64,000 nucleotides of DNA from Streptomyces nymphaeiformis. Lineage in GTDB: Bacteria > Actinomycetota > Actinomycetes > Streptomycetales > Streptomycetaceae. The DNA is taken from NCBI RefSeq assembly GCF_014203895.1, contig NZ_JACHJY010000013.1:186001-250000 (forward strand). The letters are read 5' to 3'. Both the position numbers and the translations under genes were made by a program. Each line of letters opens with the position of its first letter. Position 1 is the stretch's first letter. Below, piece after piece: positions 8,005 to 16,369 of the stretch. A model generated the notes under the pieces. That model saw nothing but the letters and a program-made list of their open reading frames with translations, was not told the origin of the DNA and searched no databases.

Positions 8005-8085
8005 GTCAGTACCTCACCAGGGTCGCGGCGAACATACGGAACGAGAAGGGGAGGGAGGGAACGCAGGGCATGTCGGTACCTCACC
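8001..8085 (-). repeat. two 18-bp direct copies of a ribosome-binding/start leader
   Basis: On the minus strand GGTGAGGTACYGACATGC occurs at 8068-8085 and again at 8001-8018, 67 bases apart, differing at one base. Each copy carries a Shine-Dalgarno-like GGTGAGG and the ATG of a short ORF. The bases before each copy (CGCGACC...) are also similar, so this looks like a small tandem duplication. Confidence 0.7.
8006..8071 (-). CDS. 21-residue small ORF with duplicated ribosome-binding leader
   Basis: ATG 8069-8071 is preceded by the same GGTGAGGTACCGAC leader as the next ORF, and its TGA lies one base before that ORF's ATG. The peptide begins MPCVPSLPFSFRMFAATLV. About 90% of third positions are G/C. 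It lies 128 bases after the kinase-like gene. It could be a leader peptide controlling the downstream methyltransferases or a duplicated start of the next ORF. Confidence 0.35.
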   Translation of the reverse strand: MPCVPSLPFSFRMFAATLVRY

Positions 8086-8199
8086 GCGGTGGTCGCGGGG
8101 AGTGACGGGGCCGAGAGAAGGCCGCCGAGGAAAGAGGAAAGGCGTCGTGCGTCAGTGTCGGCCTGATGAGAGCCGGTTGATACGGGTCGGCAGGGGCGG

Positions 8200-9249
8200 C
8201 TATCGGAGGTGGTCCCTCAGTACCTCCTCCGCCTCGTCAAGCCGCTCACGCAGAACGACGGCGGCCTCGACGCGGTCCCTGGCGTACGCCTCCAGAGACT
8301 CGGTGGCGGGCCCGAGGCCGTCCACGACCGCGTTGAGCGGATACACGGTGCACCCCAGATACGCGGCCGTCAGCCGTACCACGCTCACCAACTCCTCCAC
8401 CGGCACCGCCGGATGACGCTGGTGATAGACGGCGGCGAGGCAACCCAGCCCCTCGGGCCAGTCCGGTTGGGCGAGGACAGTACGCGGGTCGAGTGCCAGT
8501 CGGCCGAGCTCCCACATGAGGCTGCGCCGTCCCGGCGCGGCGAAGTCGATCACTGCCGCGACATCGTCCCCGCGCAGGAGCACGTTGGGGCCCGACAGGT
8601 CCCCGTGGACCAGTTGCGAGGTCGTCCGCTCCGGAGCGCCCTCCAGCAGCCGCGCCACCGCCGGCAGCCGGGCCAGCCGCTCGCGTGCCGCCTCCACCGC
8701 CCACTGCTCGAAGTCCGAACGAGGCGGGTCTGCCTCGTAGCGATGGACGAGGCTTTCGAGGCGGGAGCGGCTGCGTACAGGATCGACGGCCCTGTCGCGT
8801 GCCTCGAGCCGGGGCGGCCCGAACCGGTGGCGGGCCAGGCTGCGGTGCAGAAGTCCGATCGCCTCACCGACGGCCTCCCATCGACGCCCGGTGAGGCGGC
8901 CGTCGGCGGTGACCGTGTCGTGCAGATAGCGGGTGACTGACATGGTCACTTCCCCGTCCGAGGCGACCAGTTGCTGATGGTCGACCGTGTAGCGGGCGCG
9001 GGCGACCGGTACGCGGCACAGCCGGGCGTACTCGCTCAGCGCGGCGGCGCTCTCGGCCGTCCTTCGATCCGTGCCGACCGTGTAGGTCTTGACGAACCAG
9101 GCGGTGCCGGCCTTCGTGGTGGCCACGTAGTTACGGGTCGCGGTCCCGGACGGACCCGGGGTCACCGATGCCGGAACGATGCCGAACTCGGAGGTGAGCA
9201 TCAGTGTCACGAGGGGGATCCGGTCTTGGGAGGCTGCGGTGGTGGTCAC
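8200..9249 (-). CDS. aminoglycoside phosphotransferase (APH)-fold kinase
   Basis: 349 residues from GTG 9247-9249, overlapping the TGA of the 32-codon ORF (GTGA). The kinase core is intact: Brenner motif VHGDLSGPNVLL (about 213-224) and metal-binding VIDFAAPG (about 232-239). An N-lobe with VATTKAGTAWFVKTY carries the likely ATP-binding Lys. APH-fold proteins phosphorylate antibiotics (self-resistance) or small substrates, and in some peptide pathways (class V lanthipeptides, thioamitides) they phosphorylate Ser/Thr before elimination. Which applies is not decided by sequence. It lies between the exporter and methyltransferase genes. Confidence 0.8.
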   Translation of the reverse strand: MTTTAASQDRIPLVTLMLTSEFGIVPASVTPGPSGTATRNYVATTKAGTAWFVKTYTVGTDRRTAESAAALSEYARLCRVPVARARYTVDHQQLVASDGEVTMSVTRYLHDTVTADGRLTGRRWEAVGEAIGLLHRSLARHRFGPPRLEARDRAVDPVRSRSRLESLVHRYEADPPRSDFEQWAVEAARERLARLPAVARLLEGAPERTTSQLVHGDLSGPNVLLRGDDVAAVIDFAAPGRRSLMWELGRLALDPRTVLAQPDWPEGLGCLAAVYHQRHPAVPVEELVSVVRLTAAYLGCTVYPLNAVVDGLGPATESLEAYARDRVEAAVVLRERLDEAEEVLRDHLR

Positions 9250-9344
9250 GACGCGTCTTCTTCCTGCGCGGGCCTCGCGCTCGGGTGTGAGGCGGGGAGA
9301 GGAGGGGGGAGGCGGCCGTCGGGAGTGGTGAGGGGTGGGAGCAC
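9246..9344 (-). CDS. 32-residue small ORF between ABC exporter and kinase genes
   Basis: GTG 9342-9344 has a near-perfect AAGGAGGAG ribosome binding site ending 2-3 bases upstream, and the stop overlaps the kinase start (GTGA). The peptide starts MLPPLTTPDGRLPPPLPAS and ends in QEEDAS. It is Pro-rich, with two Thr, several Ser and one Asp-Gly. Third-position G/C is about 78%. The strong ribosome binding site supports real translation, either to couple the kinase to the exporter or to make a peptide product. Confidence 0.45.
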   Translation of the reverse strand: MLPPLTTPDGRLPPPLPASHPSARPAQEEDAS

Positions 9345-9377
9345 GGCTCCTCCTTGGCAGCGTGGGGGCGAGAGCGG

Positions 9378-11273
9378 TCAGCGGTCCTGGGAGAGCTCGA
9401 GCAGCTCGGCGAAGGTTCCGCCGCCGTGGACGAGGTCGTCGTACCGGCCCTGCTCGGTGATACGCCCGTGCTCCATCACGACGATGTGATCCGCGATCCG
9501 TGTGTTCTCCAGGCGGTGGGTGACCACGATCGTGATGCGGTCGGCGGCGATGGCCTTGATCTGCTCGAAGATCCGGTGTTCACCGCGCGGATCCATCTGA
9601 GAGGTGGGCTCGTCGAGGATCAACAACCCCGGGCGCCGGTACAGAGCCCGGGAACACGCGATCCGCTGCCATTGCCCGCCTGAGAGCTCTGTGCCTCCGA
9701 AGACATCGCGGGACAGAAGGGTGTCAAGGCCGGCGGGGAGGTCCTCGACGGCCTCGCGGAGGCCGACCGCGTCGACGGCCTCCCACACCGGGACGTCGTC
9801 GTGGGTACGGGGCTGACCGAGGGTGATGTTCTCGCGGACGCGCAGCGGCCACTGCGCGAAGATCTGCGGCACCAGACCGGTGTCCGCCCACACGGTGGCG
9901 GGGTCCACCTCGGCGAGGTCGGTGCCGTTCCAGGTGACCCGTCCCTTGTCGGGCAGATAGATCCCGGTGAGCAGCCGGGTGAGGGTGGACTTCCCCGAGC
10001 CGTTCGCGCCGACGATCGCGAGGATCTGGCCCCGTTTCAGAGCGAGGGAGACACCGTCGACCGCCGGCCTGTCCTTCCCCGGGTACTGGTAGACGACCTC
10101 TTCGAGCCGGATCTCCTCCGTCGGCGCGGAGTGCGTACGGGGCCCGCGCCGGGGCCTGCGGGCGGCGGCGTCGTCCAGGAAGGCCTGCATGTCGCTCAAG
10201 TACAGGCTGGTGTGGAAGAGCGCGGCTCCGTGGATGACGACCTGGGACAGTGCGGCGAGTGTGGTCTGGACGGCGATGACGGCCGTCGCGGCGACCGGGA
10301 GCGCGATGCGTCCGGACACGGCCAGCCACGCGAGGGCGCTCCAGGTCGCGACGAGGAAGACACCGCCGGCCAGAGCGGACAGCAGAGCGATCCGCAGGGT
10401 CCGCGGGGCTGCGGCCAGCGTGCGGCGGTCGCACCGGTCGGACAGGGCCCGGTACCAGAAGACCAGGTAGTCGGTCATCGAGTTGGCGCGGACCTCGTCG
10501 CCGTACTTCGATGTGGTCGCCCACCAGCGCATCATCCCCCTGACGTTGCGGTCCGCCACGTTGGCGTAGTGGATCTCGTAGTCGACCCGGGCGCTCAGGA
10601 CGGCGCCGATACCGGCCGGCAGCACGGCGAGCAGGAGCAGCGGCAGCATCAGCGGGTTCAGCACCGACAGCACACCGCCGGCGGTGACCATGCGGATCAG
10701 CGCGGACAGGAACCGCTGGGCGTCGGTGACCATCACGTGCGTACGGATCACCCCCATCTCGGCCGCCTCGTGCCGGTCCGAGAACCCCTCCTCCGCGTAC
10801 GCGGACGCTTCGACCCGGCACACCGCCTCCACCAGAGCGCTGTCCGTCTCCGTCGTCAGCCTCGGGGTGATCCGCCGCTCCGCGTACGCGGCCACCGCCG
10901 CCGTACCGCGGGCCAGCGCGGCGGCGAGCGCGACCACCAGCAGCGCCGGGAGAGCTCCCTGCAGCCGGGCACTGGCGGAGCCGTCGCCGAGGACGTGTTG
11001 CATGGCGCGTGCGGTGGCGGTCAGCAGCACGGCGGCCGAGACGCCCGTGACCGCCTGGCAGCCGATCAGCAGCTGCACACCACGCCGGTCGATCCGCCAC
11101 GCCAGCCGGGCGATCCGGCCCAGGACGGCCGGGAGCTGCCCGCACATCCGCCGGAAGGAGACCTCGGCGAGCGGATTGACCGAGTACTGCCCGCTGTACG
11201 TGATCTCTGCAGGTGGGGGTGGAGGCGGGGGAGTGGTGGGGTTCTGCTGCTCGTTGGAGGCGGTCGAGGTCAA
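9378..11273 (-). CDS. ABC exporter, fused membrane and ATPase domains
   Basis: 631 residues from TTG 11271-11273 with AGGGGGA just upstream. A Pro-rich N-terminus precedes an ABC exporter membrane domain (about 45-350, six helices) and a nucleotide-binding domain with Walker A GANGSGKST (about 420), signature LSGGQWQRIACSRAL (about 528), Walker B LLILDEPTS and switch VVTHRL. No C39 peptidase domain is present, so any peptide substrate would need cleavage elsewhere. First gene of the minus-strand operon. About 680 bases, without a convincing gene, separate it from the IS element upstream. Confidence 0.9.
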   Translation of the reverse strand: MTSTASNEQQNPTTPPPPPPPAEITYSGQYSVNPLAEVSFRRMCGQLPAVLGRIARLAWRIDRRGVQLLIGCQAVTGVSAAVLLTATARAMQHVLGDGSASARLQGALPALLVVALAAALARGTAAVAAYAERRITPRLTTETDSALVEAVCRVEASAYAEEGFSDRHEAAEMGVIRTHVMVTDAQRFLSALIRMVTAGGVLSVLNPLMLPLLLLAVLPAGIGAVLSARVDYEIHYANVADRNVRGMMRWWATTSKYGDEVRANSMTDYLVFWYRALSDRCDRRTLAAAPRTLRIALLSALAGGVFLVATWSALAWLAVSGRIALPVAATAVIAVQTTLAALSQVVIHGAALFHTSLYLSDMQAFLDDAAARRPRRGPRTHSAPTEEIRLEEVVYQYPGKDRPAVDGVSLALKRGQILAIVGANGSGKSTLTRLLTGIYLPDKGRVTWNGTDLAEVDPATVWADTGLVPQIFAQWPLRVRENITLGQPRTHDDVPVWEAVDAVGLREAVEDLPAGLDTLLSRDVFGGTELSGGQWQRIACSRALYRRPGLLILDEPTSQMDPRGEHRIFEQIKAIAADRITIVVTHRLENTRIADHIVVMEHGRITEQGRYDDLVHGGGTFAELLELSQDR

Positions 11274-11950
11274 CGTGGTCCCCCTGACGGTTGTCCGACA
11301 TGGTCGTGAGGTTCAACGACACCGCAGAGATATCGAACACATGTGTTTCAGTCTTCTCCCGGACCCCGAGATTCTGCGCGTGGCGGAGCGTGGAGGATGC
11401 ATCGACCCGCTTCCGGCAAGAGGACGAGAGGAAAGGGGTGTTGGCCGAAACGCCGGTGGTACCGCCTCGCGCGACTCTGCCGACCCGCTGCGCTGGAGAA
11501 ACCCTCACTGTTTTGTCGGCTCAGGTGGTCGGCGCTGCGGAGGAACGCCTGTTGAGGGCGGAGAGAGGGGGCGGCACCCTCATGGCCGCCCGCCGTGGCG
11601 AGGGCGGAGCCGATGGTGATGATCCGGCTTCAGCCAGTGGCTGCCATGGCGGCGGTCGGCTCATGGGCCAGGAGGCAGTGGCTGGCCAGGTTTTGGTGGC
11701 CAATGCGTCGTCTCAGTGGGCCGGCGTCGTCTCGTCAACGGTCGGGGGCATTGCTGACCAGGAAGTCGATCGGGTCGGGCTGGTGGTGGCCTGGTGGCAG
11801 AGGGTGCGCATGGCCTCGGCCTTGCGGAGGTCGGTCGTCAGGGGACAGCGTGGCCGCCTCTGTCGGTGCTGTGCGTGGCGAGCTTGTCTGGGGTCTTGTC
11901 GTCGTCGAGTGGAGTACGTGTTCAGACGAAGGCAGCTTGTACGTACGACG
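11274..11950. other. intergenic region upstream of the ABC exporter
   Basis: Nearly 700 bases between the exporter start and the IS end without a frame I can support on either strand. It should hold the operon promoter, but no convincing -10/-35 pair stands out. The minus-strand frame crossing 11290-11350 contains VFDISAVSLN, superficially like a lanthipeptide leader, but it runs on as a shadow of the exporter. Confidence 0.5.
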
Positions 11951-12862
11951 GTTACTGAGCCGTTTCATCCTGAATAGTCGCAGGTCAGCAGCGTGTGGAC
12001 GGCTTGGACGATGGTGCCGATGCGGCGGGTGGAGCATCTGGCCCGGCGGAGCAGTCGCCAGGACTTCAGCTGAGCGAAGGCGCGTTCGCCCGGGGCCCTC
12101 AGTCTGGCGTGGTCTCGGTTGAAGTGCTGGTAGTGGGCGGTCTGTTCGCGGTGGCGGTAGTAGGGGGTGCGGACGGTGGCGCCGGCGCCCTGGTAGGCGC
12201 GGTCCGCAAGGATGAGGATCTGTCGGGTCAGGCAGGCCTGGACGACGGCGGTGGGCGCGGGCCGCGGTCAGGTCGTGGGTGCGGCCCGGCGTCGCGCGGG
12301 AGAACCACAGCGGTGTGCCGTCGGGCCGGGCGATGACCTGCACGTTCATGCCGTGCTTGCGGTGCTTCATCGAGTAGTACGGCTCATCCGCCTTGATGCG
12401 GTCGGTGGCGATCAGGGTCCCGTCAACGATCACGTGATCGCCCCCGCCCAGCCCGGTCAGGGCTTCGTGCAGGCCCGGAGCCCATGCTGCGAGGACGTCC
12501 AAGGTCTCGTCGACGTAGCGCCAGGCCGTCGCGGTGGAGACGCCGAACCCGGCAGCCAGGGCGGGCAGCGTCTCGTTCTTGCGCAGATGCACCAGCGCGA
12601 GCAGGGCCTGCTGGAAGCAGTCCAGCTTCCGCCACCGCGAACGGCGTTCACACCTTCGTGCGTAGATGAGCCAGGAAACATGCTCGACCAGCTCATGCGG
12701 GACGTCGAGCATGGCACGATACGGGACCAAGCGAGGCTCCTCGGACGATGCGTGGTGCGTAGAGAACACCACCGCAGCGACCAGGAGCCTCGCCTCGTCA
12801 CCCACCCCCGCTGACCTGCCCTTTCACCCCGCAGAGACAGGATGAAAACGGCTCACTGAACC
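11951..12862 (-). mobile_element. IS5-like insertion sequence, about 0.9 kb
   Basis: Imperfect terminal inverted repeats bound it: GGTTACTGAGCCGTTT then CATCCTG at the left end (11951-11973), and the complement of GGTTCAGTGAGCCGTTTTCA plus TCCTG at the right end (12838-12862). The transposase stop lies inside the left repeat, as usual for compact IS elements. GTACGACG directly abuts the left end and also occurs about 10 bases beyond the right end; I cannot confirm it as a target duplication. Confidence 0.7.
11965..12712 (-). pseudogene. IS5-family transposase, frameshifted
   Basis: The likely start is ATG 12712 (MLDVPHELVEHVSWLIYARR). The first frame carries the helix-turn-helix (LAAGFGVSTATAWRYVDETL) and the first catalytic Asp region (HVIVDGTLIATDRI). 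Near 12251-12256 the frame is lost; shifting by one base restores VVQACLTRQILILADRAYQG, YQHFNRDHARLRAPGERAFA with the catalytic Glu, and the true C-terminus TIVQAVHTLLTCDYSG. One extra C in a GCCCACC run explains it. Some IS5 relatives use programmed frameshifting, but no clear slippery site is seen. Confidence 0.7.
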
Positions 12863-12899
12863 GATTGATCAAGTACGACGCGCCGACGAGCAGCGACTC

Positions 12900-13133
12900 C
12901 TAACGGCGGCGCAGCGATCCGGGCTCGCAACGAGTGGACCAGTCGCCTGCTGGCGACAATCGCTCTCCGCCGGCCCGCACGACGACGAGCCCGTCACCTT
13001 CGAAAGCGATTCGGTCACCGACAGGCAGGAAGAGCGGGTTCGCCAGTTCGAAGGCGTATCCGTCGTCAGCCTCGAGATCCTTCACCAGCACCAACCGCGA
13101 GGTCGGCGTGACTCCGTCAGCTATCAGGCGCAT
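12900..13133 (-). CDS. small hypothetical protein
   Basis: 77 residues beginning MRLIADGVTPTSRLVLVKDL, with alternating hydrophobic/polar strands (YAFELANPLFLPVGDRIAFE; GLVVVRAGGERLS) that suggest a small beta-rich domain. No family recognised. No strong ribosome binding site lies upstream, so it may be the tail of a longer gene interrupted by the neighbouring IS. Confidence 0.45.
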   Translation of the reverse strand: MRLIADGVTPTSRLVLVKDLEADDGYAFELANPLFLPVGDRIAFEGDGLVVVRAGGERLSPAGDWSTRCEPGSLRRR

Positions 13134-13329
13134 GCCGAAATGGTCCCACGCAGCCTGAGGCCGCTTCGACTCAATTCAGCAGCTGGCCAACGGCCAAGAC
13201 GTTAAAGATCAAGTTGAGGCTCGTTGGGAGTGTTCTGGTCGCGTGGGGCGTGCCGTGCATAAGTGGTGTCGTTGTCAGTGGTGCTGTGCATGATTGGCGC
13301 GTCAGGTCTTCGCGAAGGCAGAGAGCACC

Positions 13330-13671
13330 ATGCCGATCACAAACCAGCAGGTAGCTGGACACTCGTTCCTGCGGAAGATGTACGACGACTCGTACTTCCC
13401 TGATCACGTGGTCGATCAGGGAAGGGCCGTCCTGCTGCGGTTGTGCGAGCGCATTGAGGCCGAGCAGCCGTCGGATCTGGTGATTTTGTATGGGCTCACC
13501 CAGGCTGCAACGGAGGAGTTCAACCTGCTGGACAGGGAGTTCGTGGCGGCCGGGAGCGGGATTGAGACGGTTGCACGTGAGTGGATCTGTGACGAGTCTT
13601 GCTTTGTCGCGTCGGCGTACGGGTTCGCGGATGCGGATGCGGAGGAGCTGACCGTCGGCCGGGACTGGTGA
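13330..13671 (+). CDS. DUF5713 family protein
   Basis: 113 residues from ATG 13330 (MPITNQQVAGHSFLRKMYDD), chosen over an upstream in-frame GTG at 13294 because homologues begin with this phrase. The segment YDDSYFPDHVVDQGRAVLLR, the repeated Glu-rich helices (ATEEFNLLDREF) and the closing SAYGFADADAEELTVGRDW are typical of the family. Function is unknown. The protein is probably cytosolic and helical. It is a single gene with no obvious partner. Confidence 0.7.
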   Translation: MPITNQQVAGHSFLRKMYDDSYFPDHVVDQGRAVLLRLCERIEAEQPSDLVILYGLTQAATEEFNLLDREFVAAGSGIETVAREWICDESCFVASAYGFADADAEELTVGRDW

Positions 13672-13679
13672 ACGAGGCC

Positions 13680-14200
13680 GGGAAGGCCACCTTCGATCAA
13701 GGCCATTCGTTCAGAGCTGCGACCAGGACGGTCGCCTCGTAGCGGGCGGCGGGCCTAATTGCCTCTCGGGATGTCAAGCAGCGACGCCACCCACCGACCC
13801 CCGGTTGTCGCGTAGACCGGGGAGGCCGTCACAAGACACAACGTATGCGTGGCGTATGCAGGCGGCCGACAACCGCACGGCGGTGGCTCGTAGCCGTACG
13901 ATCCTCGGCCCGGGCGCATGACTGGAGTGGACGGTCTCGATCCGGTCGAGGGAGGCCGGCAGCATAGTGATCAGCCGGGGGGCCTGCAGGAACTGGCACC
14001 ACACCAGCTGCAGGCAGGGCTCCTGATCGAATTCCCCCCCCCGTGCGGCCCTTCGGCGTCTGCTGTCGTGCGTAGCGCGTGTTGTAGCTGCTCGGGGCGG
14101 AACGATCTGGGGCGCGCACCCCTCTGGCCAAGGGATGCAGCGATCCGGAAACCCGGGTCTGGAAGGTCCACCACCTGCGCCCGACTGGGTCGGTGGGCAC
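13680..14200. other. decayed region with a nine-C homopolymer
   Basis: No confident gene. The minus strand carries protein-like pieces (LLYPLLTQWRSNCCRHVPTD; EPCLQLVWCQFLQAPRLITM) in different frames on either side of a run of nine C at 14034-14042, suggesting a gene broken by slippage or several small indels. The family is not recognised. Confidence 0.35.
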
Positions 14201-14467
14201 ATGACGGCAGCAGTTCGACCGCCACTGGGTCAGGAGCGGGTACAGGAGGGTGACGGTGAGACCGTCCTCTTCGGCGAACTCGTTGAGGGCGGCCGGTTCG
14301 TCGCTGCCGTGCTGGTCGAGTGGGCGGGCGGGGATCTGGATCAGGGAAACGTCGACGTCGGCTTCTTTTTCGAGACGAGTCAGGTGACCGTCTTCAACGC
14401 GCTCGACGAGAACGGGTTGAGCTTCTCCCCGCCTGATCAGCACCAGCGGTCCCATGGGCTCCACTGA
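14201..14467 (+). CDS. possible small hypothetical protein
   Basis: Plus-strand frame from ATG 14201, 88 residues, with ETVLFGELVEGGRFVAAVLV and VGFFFETSQVTVFNALDENG reading like beta strands; third positions in this stretch are mostly G/C. The opposite strand is also open here and looks partly protein-like, so orientation is uncertain. Confidence 0.3.
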   Translation: MTAAVRPPLGQERVQEGDGETVLFGELVEGGRFVAAVLVEWAGGDLDQGNVDVGFFFETSQVTVFNALDENGLSFSPPDQHQRSHGLH

Positions 14468-14512
14468 AGGGCTCTGTTGAAGGCCTTGCCAAGCATGCCC
14501 CATCGACGTCAA

Positions 14513-14964
14513 CTCACCGTCAGGGGCACGATCATGACCGCAGAGGAGCCCAGGGGAGGAGGCATTGGAGCCGCTGGACGGTAGGATCTACGCTCCGATA
14601 ACCGGTGTACCGCATCAATGGCGGGCTGGCTCTTGTTGTTCTCGTGCTCCACGAGGAAGCCGCAAAGGGCGGTAGAAGCACCTGCGGAAGCGGTCGGCTG
14701 CTCGCCTGCCAGCGGGCTTCCCCTCACCACCTCAGTGCCCAGAACATCTATTCGAGTAGCGCTGCTATGTCGCCTTGCCGCGACAGTCGTCTGGACTCCT
14801 CGGCCGAAACCCGCTCCGTTATCCGGCCAGGCCCGACGACTTCATGCCATCTGTGGGCAACGTGCCCTCGCCGGCGCCGTGGCACAACTACACAAGAAGG
14901 CTGACGCGGAGGTCATGGCCCCCAGATGCGTGGGTCGTTCGAGGTGGGGAGGCTGGAGCAGGTG
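14513..14964. other. stretch without a recognisable gene
   Basis: About 450 bases between the region above and the small membrane protein gene. Open frames exist on both strands, but none has consistent codon usage, a ribosome binding site or a domain. Confidence 0.5.
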
Positions 14965-15171
14965 GTGACCATCAACGTGGCGGTGCTCCTCATAGTCATC
15001 GTCGTCCTGCGATTGCGTCGCCGTACCGAGGCCCGCAGCCGTTTCGACGAGAAGACGACCGTGGCCATCGTCCTCGCCCTGGGCGTTCTCCTCGCTCCTA
15101 CACCTGTGGGTCAGGGGATCGCGACCGTTCTGGGCCAGCTGACGAGCGGCGTCACCCAGGCCAGCCGTTGA
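14965..15171 (+). CDS. small membrane protein, partner of Mrr-like nuclease
   Basis: 68 residues from GTG 14965 with GGAG 7 bases upstream. Residues 3-17 (INVAVLLIVIVVLRL) and about 36-50 (VAIVLALGVLLAPTP) are two short hydrophobic segments separated by a charged loop (RRRTEARSRFDEKT). It ends 22 bases before the nuclease gene, so the two are probably cotranslated. Small actinobacterial membrane proteins of this kind are common in phage-like and plasmid regions. Function unknown. Confidence 0.6.
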   Translation: MTINVAVLLIVIVVLRLRRRTEARSRFDEKTTVAIVLALGVLLAPTPVGQGIATVLGQLTSGVTQASR

Positions 15172-15193
15172 GTTCCGGCCGAGGAGAGCACCG

Positions 15194-15892
15194 ATGAGTA
15201 GTCGCCGACCAGCACGTCGCCGCCGCAGAGGGAACGTTCGCCGGCGCCGCCACCAGGAACAGCAGCTGACCGTTCTCGCCCTTGCGGCGGTTGCGGCCAC
15301 AGGTATCGCGTTGGCACTGCTCAGGTGGTTATTGGCTCACCCGTGGATTCTCGTCATCGTCGCTGTGCTTGCGGCCCTGGCGGGAGCCCTCTGGCTGCAC
15401 CGTCGGCAGCACAGAGCCCGGTGGGAGGCGGTGCGGGCCCAGGGACTGCGCTACGCGCTGACCCACCTCGACGGCCTTCACCACACACGGTTCGAGGAGG
15501 CGGTGCGTGACCTGATGTACCGCGACGGCTGCCGTGACGCGGTGCGGGTCGGAGGAGGCGGCGACCTCGGAGCGGATGTGAAGGCCACCGATCCCTTCGG
15601 CCGTCGCTGGGTCGTTCAGTGCAAGCATCGGCGCAAAGGTCTTGCCGGGGCTGCTGTGGGAACCCCAGATTTCCAGGTCCTCAACGGCACCGCGCGTCAG
15701 GTCCACCAAGCCGACATCGCCGTGATCATCACGAACGGCCGGGTCACCGCGCCGGCCGTGGCTTTCGCCCGGCAACAGCGGCTCCACGTGGTCGATCGTC
15801 ACACTCTGGCGGCGTGGGCTTCAGGTTCGCGCCCGTTGTGGGAACTGCTCCGAGGCATCCCTCCACCCCGCAGCCCGACTTCACGCTCCTGA
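15194..15892 (+). CDS. membrane-anchored Mrr-like restriction endonuclease
   Basis: 232 residues with GAGGAGAG upstream of ATG 15194. A very basic N-terminus (about 1-20) precedes two membrane helices (about 25-45 and 50-68). The Mrr/restriction endonuclease fold starts at HHTRFEEAVRDLMYRDG (about 96-112). The PD-(D/E)xK-type catalytic core is intact: Asp128 in GADVKATD and Gln142/Lys144 in VVQCKH. A C-terminal ADIAVIITNGRVT strand follows. Such proteins cleave modified or foreign DNA. Membrane anchoring suggests action on incoming DNA at the cell surface (inference). Confidence 0.8.
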   Translation: MSSRRPARRRRRGNVRRRRHQEQQLTVLALAAVAATGIALALLRWLLAHPWILVIVAVLAALAGALWLHRRQHRARWEAVRAQGLRYALTHLDGLHHTRFEEAVRDLMYRDGCRDAVRVGGGGDLGADVKATDPFGRRWVVQCKHRRKGLAGAAVGTPDFQVLNGTARQVHQADIAVIITNGRVTAPAVAFARQQRLHVVDRHTLAAWASGSRPLWELLRGIPPPRSPTSRS

Positions 15893-16369
15893 GATCAGCC
15901 ACGGGCGGCCGTGGAATGCGACGCGTCGGCTGCCCGGATCCTCTGCACGGCCGACTCGAGTGCCGCTTGTCGCGGGTGCACAGCTGCGCCGACGCAGGTG
16001 CGTGACGGGGGCTCACCCTGCGAGGACTGGAGCCGGTCCCCGTGCACGTGCGGGGACACGAGGACCGGCTTGAGGCGGATGACCCGTCCTGTGGGCGTCC
16101 AGTACGACCATAGGACGGGGAGGGCCATTGCGCTCGTGGTGATCCGCTGACCGGGCGGATGGTGGGTGTCGAGTCTGCCTTCAGCCCCATCACTGCCAGC
16201 CTTCCTCAAGGTAATCCCTCGCATACCAGAAGCGACGGAGCGCTCTTCCCACAGTGCGTACCGGGTGCCGTAGCGGTTCCCGCTCGTCGTCCGTCAAGTC
16301 CCCGCGAACGGTCATGCAACGGAAAACAGTTCTGCCGTCTGATCCGCACGGCCTACGCTTCGGTGATCG
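15893..16369. other. intergenic region without a supported gene
   Basis: About 480 bases between the nuclease and the GNAT gene. Frames exist on both strands, but none has a plausible start with ribosome binding site or family-like sequence. Confidence 0.5.

Noticed and set aside
11290..11508. Lanthipeptide-like leader (VFDISAVSLN) upstream of the ABC exporter
   Set aside because: The frame continues as an out-of-frame shadow of the exporter gene, has no stop or core peptide, and does not match the FxLD motif.
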